A DNA stretch of 38,145 nucleotides from assembly GCA_947168395.1 (NCBI GenBank), contig CAMVLT010000035.1:1-38145 (forward strand), given 5' to 3'. Origin of the DNA: an uncultured Prevotellaceae bacterium. Its GTDB lineage: Bacteria; Bacteroidota; Bacteroidia; Bacteroidales; Bacteroidaceae. Below are positions 15,903 through 25,175 of the stretch, piece after piece. Numbering within the stretch: the stretch's first letter is position 1; the number at the start of each line of letters is the position of its first letter. Below the pieces are notes generated by a model. It was not told the origin of the DNA. It saw only the letters and a program-made list of their open reading frames with translations, and did no database searches. A program made the translations under genes and the position numbers.

Positions 15903-16919
15903 TTAGTCAGCGGGCTGTTGCGCATGCTGCAGCTTGTTCATCTCGTCAATAAACTTCCGCTGCTGCTCGCTGAGGGGCTTGGTTCTCCACTCCTTGACCT
16001 TCTCCTCAATGGCCTGCAACAGGGTGGGGGAGGGTGCCAGTACGGCCTGGTAAAGCTGCAGGCGCAGGCGCAGTATGCTGGTGGGTTTCAGGGCCTCGGC
16101 AGCGGCGGCGAGACGGCGGGCGACTGCTGTGTCGTCGAGTTCCAGCGCCTTGGTGGCAGCATATACGGCGAGGGCTATCTCTGCTTCTCGGGCGGCGGTG
16201 TAGCCCTTGCGTAGTTCTAAGCGGCTGAGCACCCGCTTCAGCTCCACCACTAAAATGTTGTATTCGTGTTCCTGCCGGATGCGGTCGGGTGGTGCAACGA
16301 GTTTCTGGAAAGCCATAGTGAACAAGGTTTTGGTGTCGCCCTCAATGTCGGTTGACTTCCTGACGGGCTGGTCGACCAGCTCCACCACTTCAGGGCTGAG
16401 GCTGACGGCAACGGCAGCTATTTCAGGAATCGAGACAACCAGCTGCTTGCTCCGCTTCCCAGGCACTCGGACAAGCACCCCTTCCACGCCGTCGAACACG
16501 CCGCCGTGGATGATGATTTTGTCGCCCACACGGAAGGATATTTCGCCAGGGCGGTAGTAGGTCAGGTTCTCCTCCACCTGCTGCGTCACCCTCATGAAGT
16601 TCTCCATGTCCTTGTCCTGCACCACCATCAGCTCCCTGTTCTCCTTGCGGCCTGTCGTCCTGAAAAAGAGCTTTTCATTCTGCTGGTCCTTGTATTCCTT
16701 GATGGCCGACTTCGTGCTGTGTACGAACACCAGTTCATTGATGGCAGGCACCAGCTTGCGCTCCCTCTTGTTTCCCGCCTTCTTGATGATTTCGTATCTC
16801 AGGGGCACATAGCAGTCGAAGCCGTGGCTGCGCATGTCGTCGCGAATCTTCACTTCCCGCTTGAACACGGCTGTCAAGACGTACCACTTTACTGGTTCAG
16901 TATTCTTTGTTTCGTTCAT
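15903..16919 (-). CDS. UpxY/NusG-like transcription antiterminator with long C-terminal extension
   Basis: This encodes 338 aa. Residues about 11-118 are a NusG N-terminal domain (KWYVLTAVFKREVKIRDDM, then INELVFVHSTK). A KOW domain follows (about 130-170: FRVGDKIIIHGGVFDGVEG). The Bacteroides UpxY family usually stops soon after, at about 170-190 aa. This one has about 160 further, mainly helical residues with no recognised domain. Such proteins bind RNA polymerase at operon leaders and suppress termination of long operons, usually capsule loci. Here the partner is probably the divergent 17-kb operon. The start at 16919 (MNETKNTEP) is chosen over the earlier 17012 because a -7 box lies between them. 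Confidence 0.85.
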   Translation of the reverse strand: MNETKNTEPVKWYVLTAVFKREVKIRDDMRSHGFDCYVPLRYEIIKKAGNKRERKLVPAINELVFVHSTKSAIKEYKDQQNEKLFFRTTGRKENRELMVVQDKDMENFMRVTQQVEENLTYYRPGEISFRVGDKIIIHGGVFDGVEGVLVRVPGKRSKQLVVSIPEIAAVAVSLSPEVVELVDQPVRKSTDIEGDTKTLFTMAFQKLVAPPDRIRQEHEYNILVVELKRVLSRLELRKGYTAAREAEIALAVYAATKALELDDTAVARRLAAAAEALKPTSILRLRLQLYQAVLAPSPTLLQAIEEKVKEWRTKPLSEQQRKFIDEMNKLQHAQQPAD

Positions 16920-16926
16920 TGGACTG

Positions 16927-16934
16927 CAAAGGTA
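16927..16934 (-). promoter_or_regulatory. -7 box of the antiterminator gene
   Basis: On the minus strand this reads TACCTTTG and ends only 7 nt before the ATG, so the mRNA would be leaderless or nearly so. Confidence 0.5.
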
Positions 16935-16972
16935 GGAAAAGTTTTCGAGATTTCTACATTTTTTTTCATATC

Positions 16973-17006
16973 TTTGTGGCTGTTTCAGTTTTTTTTTGTA
17001 CTTTTG
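16973..17006 (+). promoter_or_regulatory. promoter of the FAS1-SusCD operon
   Basis: TTTG at 16973-16976 and TACTTTTG at 16999-17006 are 22 nt apart, and the start codon is at 17048. A second -7-like box, TATCTTTG, lies at 16969-16976. The leader is about 35 nt and contains a three-codon upstream frame (ATG at 17044) whose stop overlaps the first codons of the gene. Confidence 0.55.
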
Positions 17007-17047
17007 TGCCATCTTTTGATTATGCTAACTTAAAATAAATAAAATGT

Positions 17048-19921
17048 ATGAATAGCCGCATTGTAAGAATAGCTGGCAGAGCCCTATGGGGGCTTTCCGT
17101 TGCTATGATTTGTGGAGGATTCACGGCATGCTCGGATGACTACGACTTGGACGACCCTGACAACTATCCGTCCTGGCTCGGAGGCAGCATCTACGATGCC
17201 ATGAAGAGTCCAGAGAATTTGACAAGTGCGCATGGGAACGTGCTGACAGGTACGTTTACCAACTATCTGCGCCTGATTGATGACTTGGGCTACGCCGAGA
17301 CGCTGTCGAAGACGGGCTCGAAGACTGTGTTCCCCGCCAACGACGATGCTTTCCAGCGTTTCTATCAGCAGAATGCGTGGGGCGTGAAGCGTTACGAGGA
17401 CTTGACTGACGCCATGAAGCGCCAGTTGCTCTACTCCTCGATGCTTGACAATGCCTTGCTGGTGGAAATGCTGTCGAACATCTCGGACGGTGCCACGGCC
17501 GTTGTGCAGGGTCAGGCCCTGAAGCACACTACGGGTGCCAACGTCATCGACACCATCACCCATCTGCGCAGCAAGGCCGACATGCCTGTGAACAACCCCT
17601 ACTGGGAGAAGTACTACGACAAGGGTATCTACATGGTGATGGACGCTACGCGCCCCATGATGGTACACTTTACTGAGGAGCAGATGACGGCCAACAACAT
17701 CACGACGCGAGGGGACGAATCCGACTTCGCCGTGATTACGGGTACGCCCTACAACGTGGACGAGAAGTCGGCCTACATCTTCCGCGACAAGATTGTGAAT
17801 GCCGACGTGACGTGTAAGAACGGCTACATCCACCAGATGGAGGACGTGCTGGTGCCGCCGGGCAACCTGGCCGAGGTAATCCGCACGAATGGCGAGAGCA
17901 ACCTCTTCAGCCGCATGCTGGACCGCTTCAGCGCGCCCTACTACGACGCTGCCACCACTAAGAACTACAACGACTACGCCCAGGTGAACGGGTTGCCGCT
18001 GGTGGACTCCATCTTCCAGAAGCGCTACGTGAGTCAGCGCTCGCAGGGTGGAACGCTGACGCAGGACCCGAACAGGACTACGGCACAGTATGTGCTGCCG
18101 TTCGACCCGGGATGGAACAACTATAACTCGGGTGCCCAGGGTGAACATTCCAGCAAGGACATTGCTGCCATGTTTGTGCCTACGGACGATGCCATGAAGG
18201 ATTACTTCCTGCCGGGCGGTTCGGGCGAGTTCCTGATTAACGCCTTCGGTAAGAAGCCCAACACGGCTGAGAATCTGGCCGAGAACATCGACTCCATTCC
18301 CCTGCAGAATGTGCAGCAGATTGTGGCCAACCTGATGAAGAGCTCGTTCGTGGGTACCGTTCCCTCGAAGTTCAACCGCGTGATGGACGAGGCCAACGAC
18401 CCGATGGGACTCGACCTCAGCGTGCTGAACCGCAACAGCAACGGCAGCTACGACGTGAAGATAGCCAACAACGGTGTGGCCTACATGCTGAACACCGTCT
18501 TTGCACCGCCTTCGCTGATTGCCGTTTCGGCTCCTGTGACGCTGAGCAGCAACATGCGCATTATGAATGAGGCCGTGAACGACGGTAAGAGCCGCACTAC
18601 GCTGGCCCTGAACCTGAACTACTATGCCTACCTGCTGGCTATGAGTGCCAACTACGCATTCTTCATCCCGACGGACGATGCCTTCGGCCGCTTCTACGTA
18701 GACCCCACCTACCTGAACTCCGACCAGCCCCGTGCCCTGAAGTTCTACTATCAGAACAAGTCGCCTTACGTCTATTGCTCGGCATGGAAGTACGACAAGG
18801 AGACGGGCACCGTGGGAACTACGCCTTCCGACTCTATCGGCCGTGTGACCACCGATGCTTTCCGCACACAGTTCATCGACATTCTGAACTACCACACCGT
18901 GGTGCTGAAGAGCGGCGAGAAGATGGGCGACAACAAGTATTACAAGACGAAGCACGGCGGTGCCATCATGTTTGACGGCAATAACGTAATGAGCGGTGCC
19001 CAGATTGACGGCAAGGTGCCCGCTTCGCACATTACCCAGGTTTACAACCAGCAGAACGGTGACGCCTTCGCCATTGACCACGTGATACAGGCTCCGCAGA
19101 AGTCGGTGCTCGACGTGCTGCAGGGCGACACGCGCTTCTCGGAATTCCTCGACCTCTGTACCGACTTCGACATGGACGCCATCATGGAGTTTGCCAGCGA
19201 CAAGCTGGTGGAAGTCAACCAGGTGACCCGTAAGAAGCGCATGGAGGCCTACCACACCTTCGCTGCCAAGGGTGGTCTGACGGACAACGTGAACTACTTC
19301 AACTCGTATAACTACACCGTCTATGCTCCCGACAACGAGGCCATGCAGAAAGCCTACGACCGTGGACTGCCCAGATGGAGCGACATCAAGGTGCTCTACG
19401 ACGAGTACAACGAGCGGCTCGACCGCGAGAAGGCCGGCGGACAGGTGAGCGAGGAGGTGCAGGCTGCCCGCGACAAGGCCTTGGCTATGGTGGAGGAAAT
19501 CAATGCCTTCATCCGCTATCACTTCCAGGACAACTCCGTCTATGCCGACAACACCGTCGAGGAAGGCGTCTACCCCACCGCCTGCTCCGACACGCTGGGT
19601 ATCCGTGACAAGCTGACCCTGACGGGAGGCAACGGTCGCCTGATGGTGCAGGACAAGCGCGGCCAGCAGATTGCCATCGAGGCTAACGGCACGTCGAAGC
19701 TGGTCAACCAGATGGCCCGTGACTATGTGCTCGATACGAAGCGTCACACCATCTCGACATCGTCGTTTGCCGTGGTTCACCAGATCAGCACTCCGCTCAG
19801 CACCCATGCCGACACCGACCGTTACGACACGGCGTGGACGGGTGCAGGAGCCCGACAGCGTATGAGGGTCTATCGCCAGCAATACGACTCTTATTTATAT
19901 AAAAGGTACGATAAGGATTGA
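17048..19921 (+). CDS. multi-FAS1-domain surface lipoprotein
   Basis: This encodes 957 aa. A signal peptide ends in FTAC (Cys28), followed by acidic residues (SDDYDLDD) that resemble a Bacteroidetes lipoprotein surface-export signal. Four fasciclin (FAS1) repeats are suggested by the hallmark strand motif: TVFPANDDAF (about 93), AMFVPTDDAM (about 374), AFFIPTDDAF (about 536) and YTVYAPDNEAM (about 755). FAS1 domains mediate protein or carbohydrate binding in adhesion proteins of many organisms. No enzyme motif is visible. It opens the operon, upstream of the first SusC, and its 3' end runs into a heptad junction. Confidence 0.85.
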   Translation: MNSRIVRIAGRALWGLSVAMICGGFTACSDDYDLDDPDNYPSWLGGSIYDAMKSPENLTSAHGNVLTGTFTNYLRLIDDLGYAETLSKTGSKTVFPANDDAFQRFYQQNAWGVKRYEDLTDAMKRQLLYSSMLDNALLVEMLSNISDGATAVVQGQALKHTTGANVIDTITHLRSKADMPVNNPYWEKYYDKGIYMVMDATRPMMVHFTEEQMTANNITTRGDESDFAVITGTPYNVDEKSAYIFRDKIVNADVTCKNGYIHQMEDVLVPPGNLAEVIRTNGESNLFSRMLDRFSAPYYDAATTKNYNDYAQVNGLPLVDSIFQKRYVSQRSQGGTLTQDPNRTTAQYVLPFDPGWNNYNSGAQGEHSSKDIAAMFVPTDDAMKDYFLPGGSGEFLINAFGKKPNTAENLAENIDSIPLQNVQQIVANLMKSSFVGTVPSKFNRVMDEANDPMGLDLSVLNRNSNGSYDVKIANNGVAYMLNTVFAPPSLIAVSAPVTLSSNMRIMNEAVNDGKSRTTLALNLNYYAYLLAMSANYAFFIPTDDAFGRFYVDPTYLNSDQPRALKFYYQNKSPYVYCSAWKYDKETGTVGTTPSDSIGRVTTDAFRTQFIDILNYHTVVLKSGEKMGDNKYYKTKHGGAIMFDGNNVMSGAQIDGKVPASHITQVYNQQNGDAFAIDHVIQAPQKSVLDVLQGDTRFSEFLDLCTDFDMDAIMEFASDKLVEVNQVTRKKRMEAYHTFAAKGGLTDNVNYFNSYNYTVYAPDNEAMQKAYDRGLPRWSDIKVLYDEYNERLDREKAGGQVSEEVQAARDKALAMVEEINAFIRYHFQDNSVYADNTVEEGVYPTACSDTLGIRDKLTLTGGNGRLMVQDKRGQQIAIEANGTSKLVNQMARDYVLDTKRHTISTSSFAVVHQISTPLSTHADTDRYDTAWTGAGARQRMRVYRQQYDSYLYKRYDKD

Positions 19922-19941
19922 TAATTGAAGATTGAAAAATA
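19914..19941 (+). repeat. heptad junction between FAS1 gene and susC1
   Basis: Units AGGATTG, ATAATTG, AAGATTG and the degenerate AAAAATA cover the stop codon (19919-19921) and run to the A of the next ATG. The short spacer is almost wholly 7-nt repeat. Confidence 0.75.
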
Positions 19942-22900
19942 TGATTAGCAAAAGACTATACAGAATACTGGGACTGATAATTGTCATCTGTCAATTGTCA
20001 ATTGTCAATTCCTTTGCGCAGGAGGCCCGCATATCGGGTACCATCAGCGATGCCATGGGGCCTGTGATGATGTGCAACGTGGTAGAGGTCGACGGTAACA
20101 ACCGTAACATATCGTTCTCGCAGACCGATATGAACGGTAACTTCTCGATGACGGTCAAGAATGTGAAGAACAAACTGAAGGTTTCGTATGTGGGTTACAA
20201 GACCGTAACCCTGCCTATCGGCACGCGCACCCGCTTCGACATCAAGCTGCAGGACGCCACCACCATCAAGGAGGTAACCGTCGTAGCCAAGAAGAAGTTC
20301 AACCAGGGTGGTCTCGCCATTCCGCAGCGTGAGGTGTCGGTGGCCGCTCAGACCTTTAACATGAGTGAAGTGGAAGGCTTGGCCATCACCTCGGCCGATG
20401 AGGCCCTGCAGGGTCAGATTGCCGGTCTCGACATCGTGGCCAACTCGGGTAACCTGGGTTCGGGTACTACGATGCGCCTGCGTGGTGTCACCTCCATCAA
20501 CGGTTCGGCCGAGCCGCTGATTGTTGTCGACGGTAACATCTTCGACAACCCCGACGCCAACTTCGACTTCCAGAACGCCAATGAAGAGACCTACGCCTCG
20601 CTGCTGTCGGTGAACCCGTCGGACATCGAGGACATCCAGGTACTGAAGGATGCCGCCGCAACGGCCATCTGGGGTTCACGTGGTGCTAACGGTGTGATTC
20701 AGATTCGCACGAAGCGTGGTGCCCGTGGTGCCACCCGCGTGGACTATTCGCTGCGCCTGCAGGCCTCATGGCAGCCCAAGGGCTACAACCTGCTGAACGG
20801 TGACGACTACACCATGATGCTGAAAGAGATGTACTACAATCCTGCCCAGAGCGCCACGGCTACCACCAACATCAACGAAATCAACTACAACAAATCGTGG
20901 GCTGAGTTCGAGAACTGGAACAATAACACCGACTGGGTGGACGAGGTGCAGCAGTTTGCGTGGAGCCAGTATCACTACCTGACCATCACCGGTGGTGGTG
21001 AGAAGGCCAACTTCCGCGTTTCTGCCGGCTATGACCACCAGAACGGTACCATCATTAAGCAGAAGCTCGACCGCTTCTCTACGAAGCTGGCACTCGACTA
21101 TTTCGTCAGCGACCGTATCACGTTCCGTACCACCTTCCCGTTGACCTACACGGCCAACCTGCGTAACTACGATGATAACATCCTGGGACGTGCCCAGAAA
21201 ATGGCCCCCAACATGTCGGTCTATCGTCAGAACGCACAGGGTCAGGACACGAACGAATTCTACATCATGCTGCCTGAAGGTGCCAGCAACGAGGAAGGCT
21301 CTTCCGTTGCAGGAACCTCATCCAGGCAATTGGGCGACATCCGCGACCTGGGCAACCCCGTAGCCATTGCCCATCAGGCTTGGCGTAACGAGAAGACCTA
21401 CCGTATATCGCCGGAGTTCCGCCTCGACTACTACCTGCTGGGCAAGGACGACAGCAGCACGCAGCTGAACTACAGCGGACTGGTCTACATGGACATCTTC
21501 TCGAAGAGCGAGCCTAAGTACTGGCCCGGTTCGTTGCAAACCCGTGGATGGAATGACAGCAACTACAACCGCTCGGAGGTGTATGACTACAACTCGTTGG
21601 CCTTCACCACCCGTCACACCTTCAACTTCAATCCACATTTCAAGAACGAGGACCTGCTGGCCACCATGCTGCTGCGCTGGGAGATGACCAGCGGCAACGA
21701 CAACAGCCAGACCGTGGTGAACCGCAACGCCCCCAACGGCACAACATCGCCCACGGTGGACACAGCCATTGAGAACATGGGCAGCGGCAACGGACAGTGG
21801 CGCTCCATGTCGGGTATCTACAGCGGCCACTTCTCTTACCTGTCACGCTATGCCTTCGACTTCTCGCTGCGTGCCGACGGTACGACAAAGTTTGGCGACG
21901 AGAAGAAGTGGGGTTGGTTCCCCGGTGTGTCAGCACGTTGGAACATCATTGACGAACCGTTCATGAACTGGTCCAAGAAGTGGCTCTCCATGCTTTCGTT
22001 CCGTCCCTCGTGGGGTATCGTAGGCCGCCAGCCTGACGGCCAGTATCTGCAGTATGCCAAGTACAACACGTCGGGTGTCTATGGTAGCGTCAGCGACAAG
22101 CACAGCGTCACTTACCTGGAAGGCCTGCAGCTGAACGAACTGAAGTGGGAGCGCACGACGCAGTATAACCTCGGTGGCGACTTCGGATTCTTCGACGACC
22201 GCATCACCGGTGACTTCAACTACTACTACAAGCGCACGAAGGACCTGCTGATGTCGGGTGTACGCATTCCGTCAACCACCGGTTTCACCACGTTGGCATG
22301 GGCCAACGTCGGCGAAATGACCAACCGTGGTTGGGAGTTGAACGTGTCGGCCAACAAGATTATCAACATCGGCAAGTTCAACTTGAGCGCCAACTTCAAC
22401 ATCTCGCAGAACTTCAACGAGATAGTTGAGATGGACGAGAGCGTGCTCGAGAGCATCAACGGCGAATGGGACTCCAGTAAGCGCGGACAGTACCTGAACC
22501 GCATTCAAAAGGGTAACCCGCTCGGCTCTATCTATGGCTTGCGCTACAAGGGCGTCTACCAGTACACATACGAGTACCTTATCAATATGAAGACGCGTAA
22601 CGGATGGACGGGCGAACAGCTGCAGAGCTACATCAACAACGAGTTCCTGGCCAAGGGCAAGACGGCACCTATTGCCATCGACGATAATGGCAAGGTGATG
22701 ATGAGTGCCCAGGGCGAACCCATCCGCATGGTCTACAACTTCGACGAAGGTGTCTCTACCTATGAATTCCAGGGCGGTGATGCCATCTATGAGGACGTGA
22801 ACAACGATGGTCAGATCAACTCGCTTGACATCGTTTACTTAGGCAACTCGAACCCGCATCTGAATGGCGGTTTCGGCTTGAATATGCAATATGGAGACTG

Positions 22901-23342
22901 GGCATTGAAGACCAGCTTCAGCTACCGTCAGGGCATTAAGATTGTGAATTCAGCCAAGATGGGACTGGAGGAAATGTTTAACGCTTACAACCAGAGTTCG
23001 GCCGTGAACTGGCGCTGGCGCAAGAACGGCGACGTCACGGAGATTCCGCGTGCCATGTTCGACACGGGTTACAACTGGTTGGGCAGCGACCGCTATGTGG
23101 AGGATGCTTCGTTCGTCCGTATGAGCTATATCCAGCTGTCGTACAACTTCAAGCGTAAGCTGCTGAAGCCGATAGGCTTGCGCCGTCTGACGATGAGTAT
23201 CTCAGGCCAGAACCTGTTGTGCTGGAGCAAGTACAGCGGCACCGACCCCGAGCACTCACCCGGTGCATGGGGCATTGCCTACGACAATTCGCAGACACCG
23301 CGAAGCAAGTCGGTAACGATGAACATTCAAGTGGGATTCTAA
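19941..23342 (+). CDS. SusC/RagA-family TonB-dependent outer-membrane transporter
   Basis: This encodes 1133 aa. Order: signal peptide (residues about 1-27, ending SFAQ), a carboxypeptidase-regulatory-like domain (RISGTISDAMGPVMMCNVVE to about 105), a plug domain with the SusC signatures DEALQGQIAGLDIV, MRLRGVTSINGSAEPLIVVD and VLKDAAATAIWGSRGANGVI, then a beta barrel ending in an aromatic residue. It should import a ligand captured by the partner SusD, powered by TonB-ExbBD. The ATG at 19941 is chosen over the TTG at 19932. The core of the signal peptide is encoded by ATTGTCA heptads. Confidence 0.95.
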   Translation: MISKRLYRILGLIIVICQLSIVNSFAQEARISGTISDAMGPVMMCNVVEVDGNNRNISFSQTDMNGNFSMTVKNVKNKLKVSYVGYKTVTLPIGTRTRFDIKLQDATTIKEVTVVAKKKFNQGGLAIPQREVSVAAQTFNMSEVEGLAITSADEALQGQIAGLDIVANSGNLGSGTTMRLRGVTSINGSAEPLIVVDGNIFDNPDANFDFQNANEETYASLLSVNPSDIEDIQVLKDAAATAIWGSRGANGVIQIRTKRGARGATRVDYSLRLQASWQPKGYNLLNGDDYTMMLKEMYYNPAQSATATTNINEINYNKSWAEFENWNNNTDWVDEVQQFAWSQYHYLTITGGGEKANFRVSAGYDHQNGTIIKQKLDRFSTKLALDYFVSDRITFRTTFPLTYTANLRNYDDNILGRAQKMAPNMSVYRQNAQGQDTNEFYIMLPEGASNEEGSSVAGTSSRQLGDIRDLGNPVAIAHQAWRNEKTYRISPEFRLDYYLLGKDDSSTQLNYSGLVYMDIFSKSEPKYWPGSLQTRGWNDSNYNRSEVYDYNSLAFTTRHTFNFNPHFKNEDLLATMLLRWEMTSGNDNSQTVVNRNAPNGTTSPTVDTAIENMGSGNGQWRSMSGIYSGHFSYLSRYAFDFSLRADGTTKFGDEKKWGWFPGVSARWNIIDEPFMNWSKKWLSMLSFRPSWGIVGRQPDGQYLQYAKYNTSGVYGSVSDKHSVTYLEGLQLNELKWERTTQYNLGGDFGFFDDRITGDFNYYYKRTKDLLMSGVRIPSTTGFTTLAWANVGEMTNRGWELNVSANKIINIGKFNLSANFNISQNFNEIVEMDESVLESINGEWDSSKRGQYLNRIQKGNPLGSIYGLRYKGVYQYTYEYLINMKTRNGWTGEQLQSYINNEFLAKGKTAPIAIDDNGKVMMSAQGEPIRMVYNFDEGVSTYEFQGGDAIYEDVNNDGQINSLDIVYLGNSNPHLNGGFGLNMQYGDWALKTSFSYRQGIKIVNSAKMGLEEMFNAYNQSSAVNWRWRKNGDVTEIPRAMFDTGYNWLGSDRYVEDASFVRMSYIQLSYNFKRKLLKPIGLRRLTMSISGQNLLCWSKYSGTDPEHSPGAWGIAYDNSQTPRSKSVTMNIQVGF
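19980..20007 (+). repeat. heptad array encoding a SusC signal peptide core
   Basis: Three ATTGTCA units and one TCTGTCA in tandem encode the hydrophobic VICQLSIVN stretch just before the cleavage site. The coding strand is open in all frames; the opposite strand carries TGA. Confidence 0.9.
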
Positions 23343-23346
23343 TCTT

Positions 23347-23381
23347 AATTGATAATTGATAATTGAAGATTGAAAATTATG
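23347..23381 (+). repeat. heptad junction between susC1 and susD1
   Basis: Five 7-nt units (AATTGAT twice, AATTGAA, GATTGAA, AATTATG) fill the spacer. The last unit contains the susD1 start codon. Confidence 0.85.
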
Positions 23382-25157
23382 ATTACCAAAAGCATACATA
23401 AATATATTGCAAAGTGTTTGCTGTGCTGCGGTGCCACCGCAGCCCTCACAGCCTGCAATGACTTCCTGACCATCTACCCCACCGACCGAGTCGTGGGCGA
23501 GGACTTCTGGAAGACCAAGGCCGATGTGAACCAGATGGTGGACGGATGCTACAAGAGCATGATTGACTACAGCGTTCAGGAGCGGGCCATCATGTGGGGT
23601 GCCTACCGTTCTGACGAGTTGGACAAGTTGAGCGACTACAATGACAATACGCTCGACAATATCAGTGCCGTCAACCTGTTGCCTACCAACAGGTACAACG
23701 ACTGGAGCGCTTTCTACAAGGTCATCAACAACTGCAACATCGTGCTTAACCACGCTGAGGCGGTGATGGATGAAGACCCGGAGTTCACGCTTGGTGACTA
23801 CCAGGTGGTACGTGCCCAGATGCTGGCCCTGCGCTCGCTCTGCTACTTCTACTTGGTGCGGGCGTTCCGCGATGTGCCCTACACGGAGCACTCCTACGAG
23901 GAAGACAGTCAGGCCGAGCCGCAACCCCAGAGCGCGCCTGATATCGTGCTGCAGCATTGTCTGGACGACCTGCTCGACGCCCGTCAGTACATCATGCGCT
24001 CCGACGCCTACGGTCGCTACGACTGGCGCAACTGGGGCTACATGACCCGCGACGCCATCCATGCCTTGATGGCCGACATCTACCTGTGGCGTGCATCCAT
24101 GACCCACAGTGCCGCCGACTATCAGCAGGCTATTGTCTATAGCGACTCCGTCATCAACGCCAAGCATGCCTACTATGAACTGTATAAGGAGTATGACGTC
24201 ACCGAGACTGAAAAGGACATCTACCACCTCGAGGATGGCGACAGGGTGCTGAGTACTATCTTCGGCACCAATAGCGGCAATTCCCACGAGAGTATCTTGG
24301 AGTGGCAGTACAATGGCCGCGACAACTCGAACAAGGCATTGGAGAACTACTATTATGAGTCGGGCGACGATAACAACTATCGTCAGACCAGTATCCTCAT
24401 GGCTTCGTCCTTGTTTAATAGTGTGGACCCGAACGCCAATACCAATCAGGCCAAGAAGTTCTATCTGTCGGCCAATGACTACCGTTATTGGAACAACGTC
24501 TACGAAGCCAACAACGAGGAGGCCGAGCAGATGAGTGTCCGCAAGATGGTGAGCACCAGCGATATTTCTAACATCAAGGGTCTCAACGTCGGCGAGTCGA
24601 AGAGCAACAGCCGTGCTTTCCGCGAGTTCCGCCAGAACTGGATTGTCTACCGCCTTACCGATGTCATGCTGATGAAGGCTGAGGCTCTGGTCGAGACCGC
24701 AAAGAGCGACAGCGACGTTGTGAACCTCAAGCAAGCTTTCAATCTGGTGCAGGCCGTGAACAAGCGCTCGATGCAGAAGACGGCTACCGACACGCTGAAG
24801 TTTGAGAACTTCAAGTCGAAGGAGGACTTCGAACTCTTAGTGCTGGCCGAGCGCGAGCGTGAGCTCTGCTTCGAGGGCAAGCGCTGGTGGGACCTGATGC
24901 GCTACTGCTACCGGCACATGGAGGGCGTCGATGCCCGCCAGACGCTGGCATCCCAGGGCGCATGGCCGGCTCTCTACCAGCCCATGCTCAGCATGATTGT
25001 GAGAAAGTACAGTGGCGAAGGTGGCGATGCCGTCTCCTACAAGATGAAGAGCGAGCCTTACCTTTACTGGCCCATCCTGGAAAGTGAAACGAAGGTGAAC
25101 AACCTCTTGAATCAGAATCCTGTCTACATACAGGAGAAGTCAACGTCGAAGAATTGA
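23379..25157 (+). CDS. SusD/RagB-family surface lipoprotein
   Basis: This 592-aa partner of the preceding SusC has lipobox LTAC (Cys26), then the SusD start CNDFLTIYPTDRVVGEDFW, TPR-like helices and the usual C-terminal signature (LAERERELCFEGKRWWDLMR). SusD proteins sit as a lid on the SusC barrel and capture ligand. The signal peptide segment LLCCGATAALTAC is nearly the same as in the second SusD (LLCCGSAAALTAC), which suggests the two cassettes derive from a duplication. The start at 23379 lies at the end of a heptad spacer; a TTG at 23370 is the less likely alternative. Confidence 0.93.
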   Translation: MITKSIHKYIAKCLLCCGATAALTACNDFLTIYPTDRVVGEDFWKTKADVNQMVDGCYKSMIDYSVQERAIMWGAYRSDELDKLSDYNDNTLDNISAVNLLPTNRYNDWSAFYKVINNCNIVLNHAEAVMDEDPEFTLGDYQVVRAQMLALRSLCYFYLVRAFRDVPYTEHSYEEDSQAEPQPQSAPDIVLQHCLDDLLDARQYIMRSDAYGRYDWRNWGYMTRDAIHALMADIYLWRASMTHSAADYQQAIVYSDSVINAKHAYYELYKEYDVTETEKDIYHLEDGDRVLSTIFGTNSGNSHESILEWQYNGRDNSNKALENYYYESGDDNNYRQTSILMASSLFNSVDPNANTNQAKKFYLSANDYRYWNNVYEANNEEAEQMSVRKMVSTSDISNIKGLNVGESKSNSRAFREFRQNWIVYRLTDVMLMKAEALVETAKSDSDVVNLKQAFNLVQAVNKRSMQKTATDTLKFENFKSKEDFELLVLAERERELCFEGKRWWDLMRYCYRHMEGVDARQTLASQGAWPALYQPMLSMIVRKYSGEGGDAVSYKMKSEPYLYWPILESETKVNNLLNQNPVYIQEKSTSKN

Positions 25158-25172
25158 TAATTGTTAATTGAA
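25152..25172 (+). repeat. heptad junction between susD1 and the second FAS1 gene
   Basis: Units AATTGAT, AATTGTT and AATTGAA include the susD1 stop (25155-25157) and lead to the ATG at 25176. Confidence 0.8.
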
Positions 25173-25175
25173 GTT

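Noticed and set aside
15679..15906. 75-codon plus-strand frame after the structured element
   Set aside because: It starts inside the repeat element, overlaps the end of the antiterminator gene and has no recognisable pattern; kept as uncertain spacer only.
17084..19882. 932-codon open frame on the minus strand opposite the first FAS1 gene
   Set aside because: Its length is impressive, but the composition (Val, His, Gly, Arg rich) is typical of reverse frames of GC-biased codons, and the plus strand encodes a clear lipoprotein.
23256..24734. 492-codon minus-strand frame opposite susD1
   Set aside because: It is a shadow of the SusD gene and spans the susC/susD junction; no start context or motif supports it.
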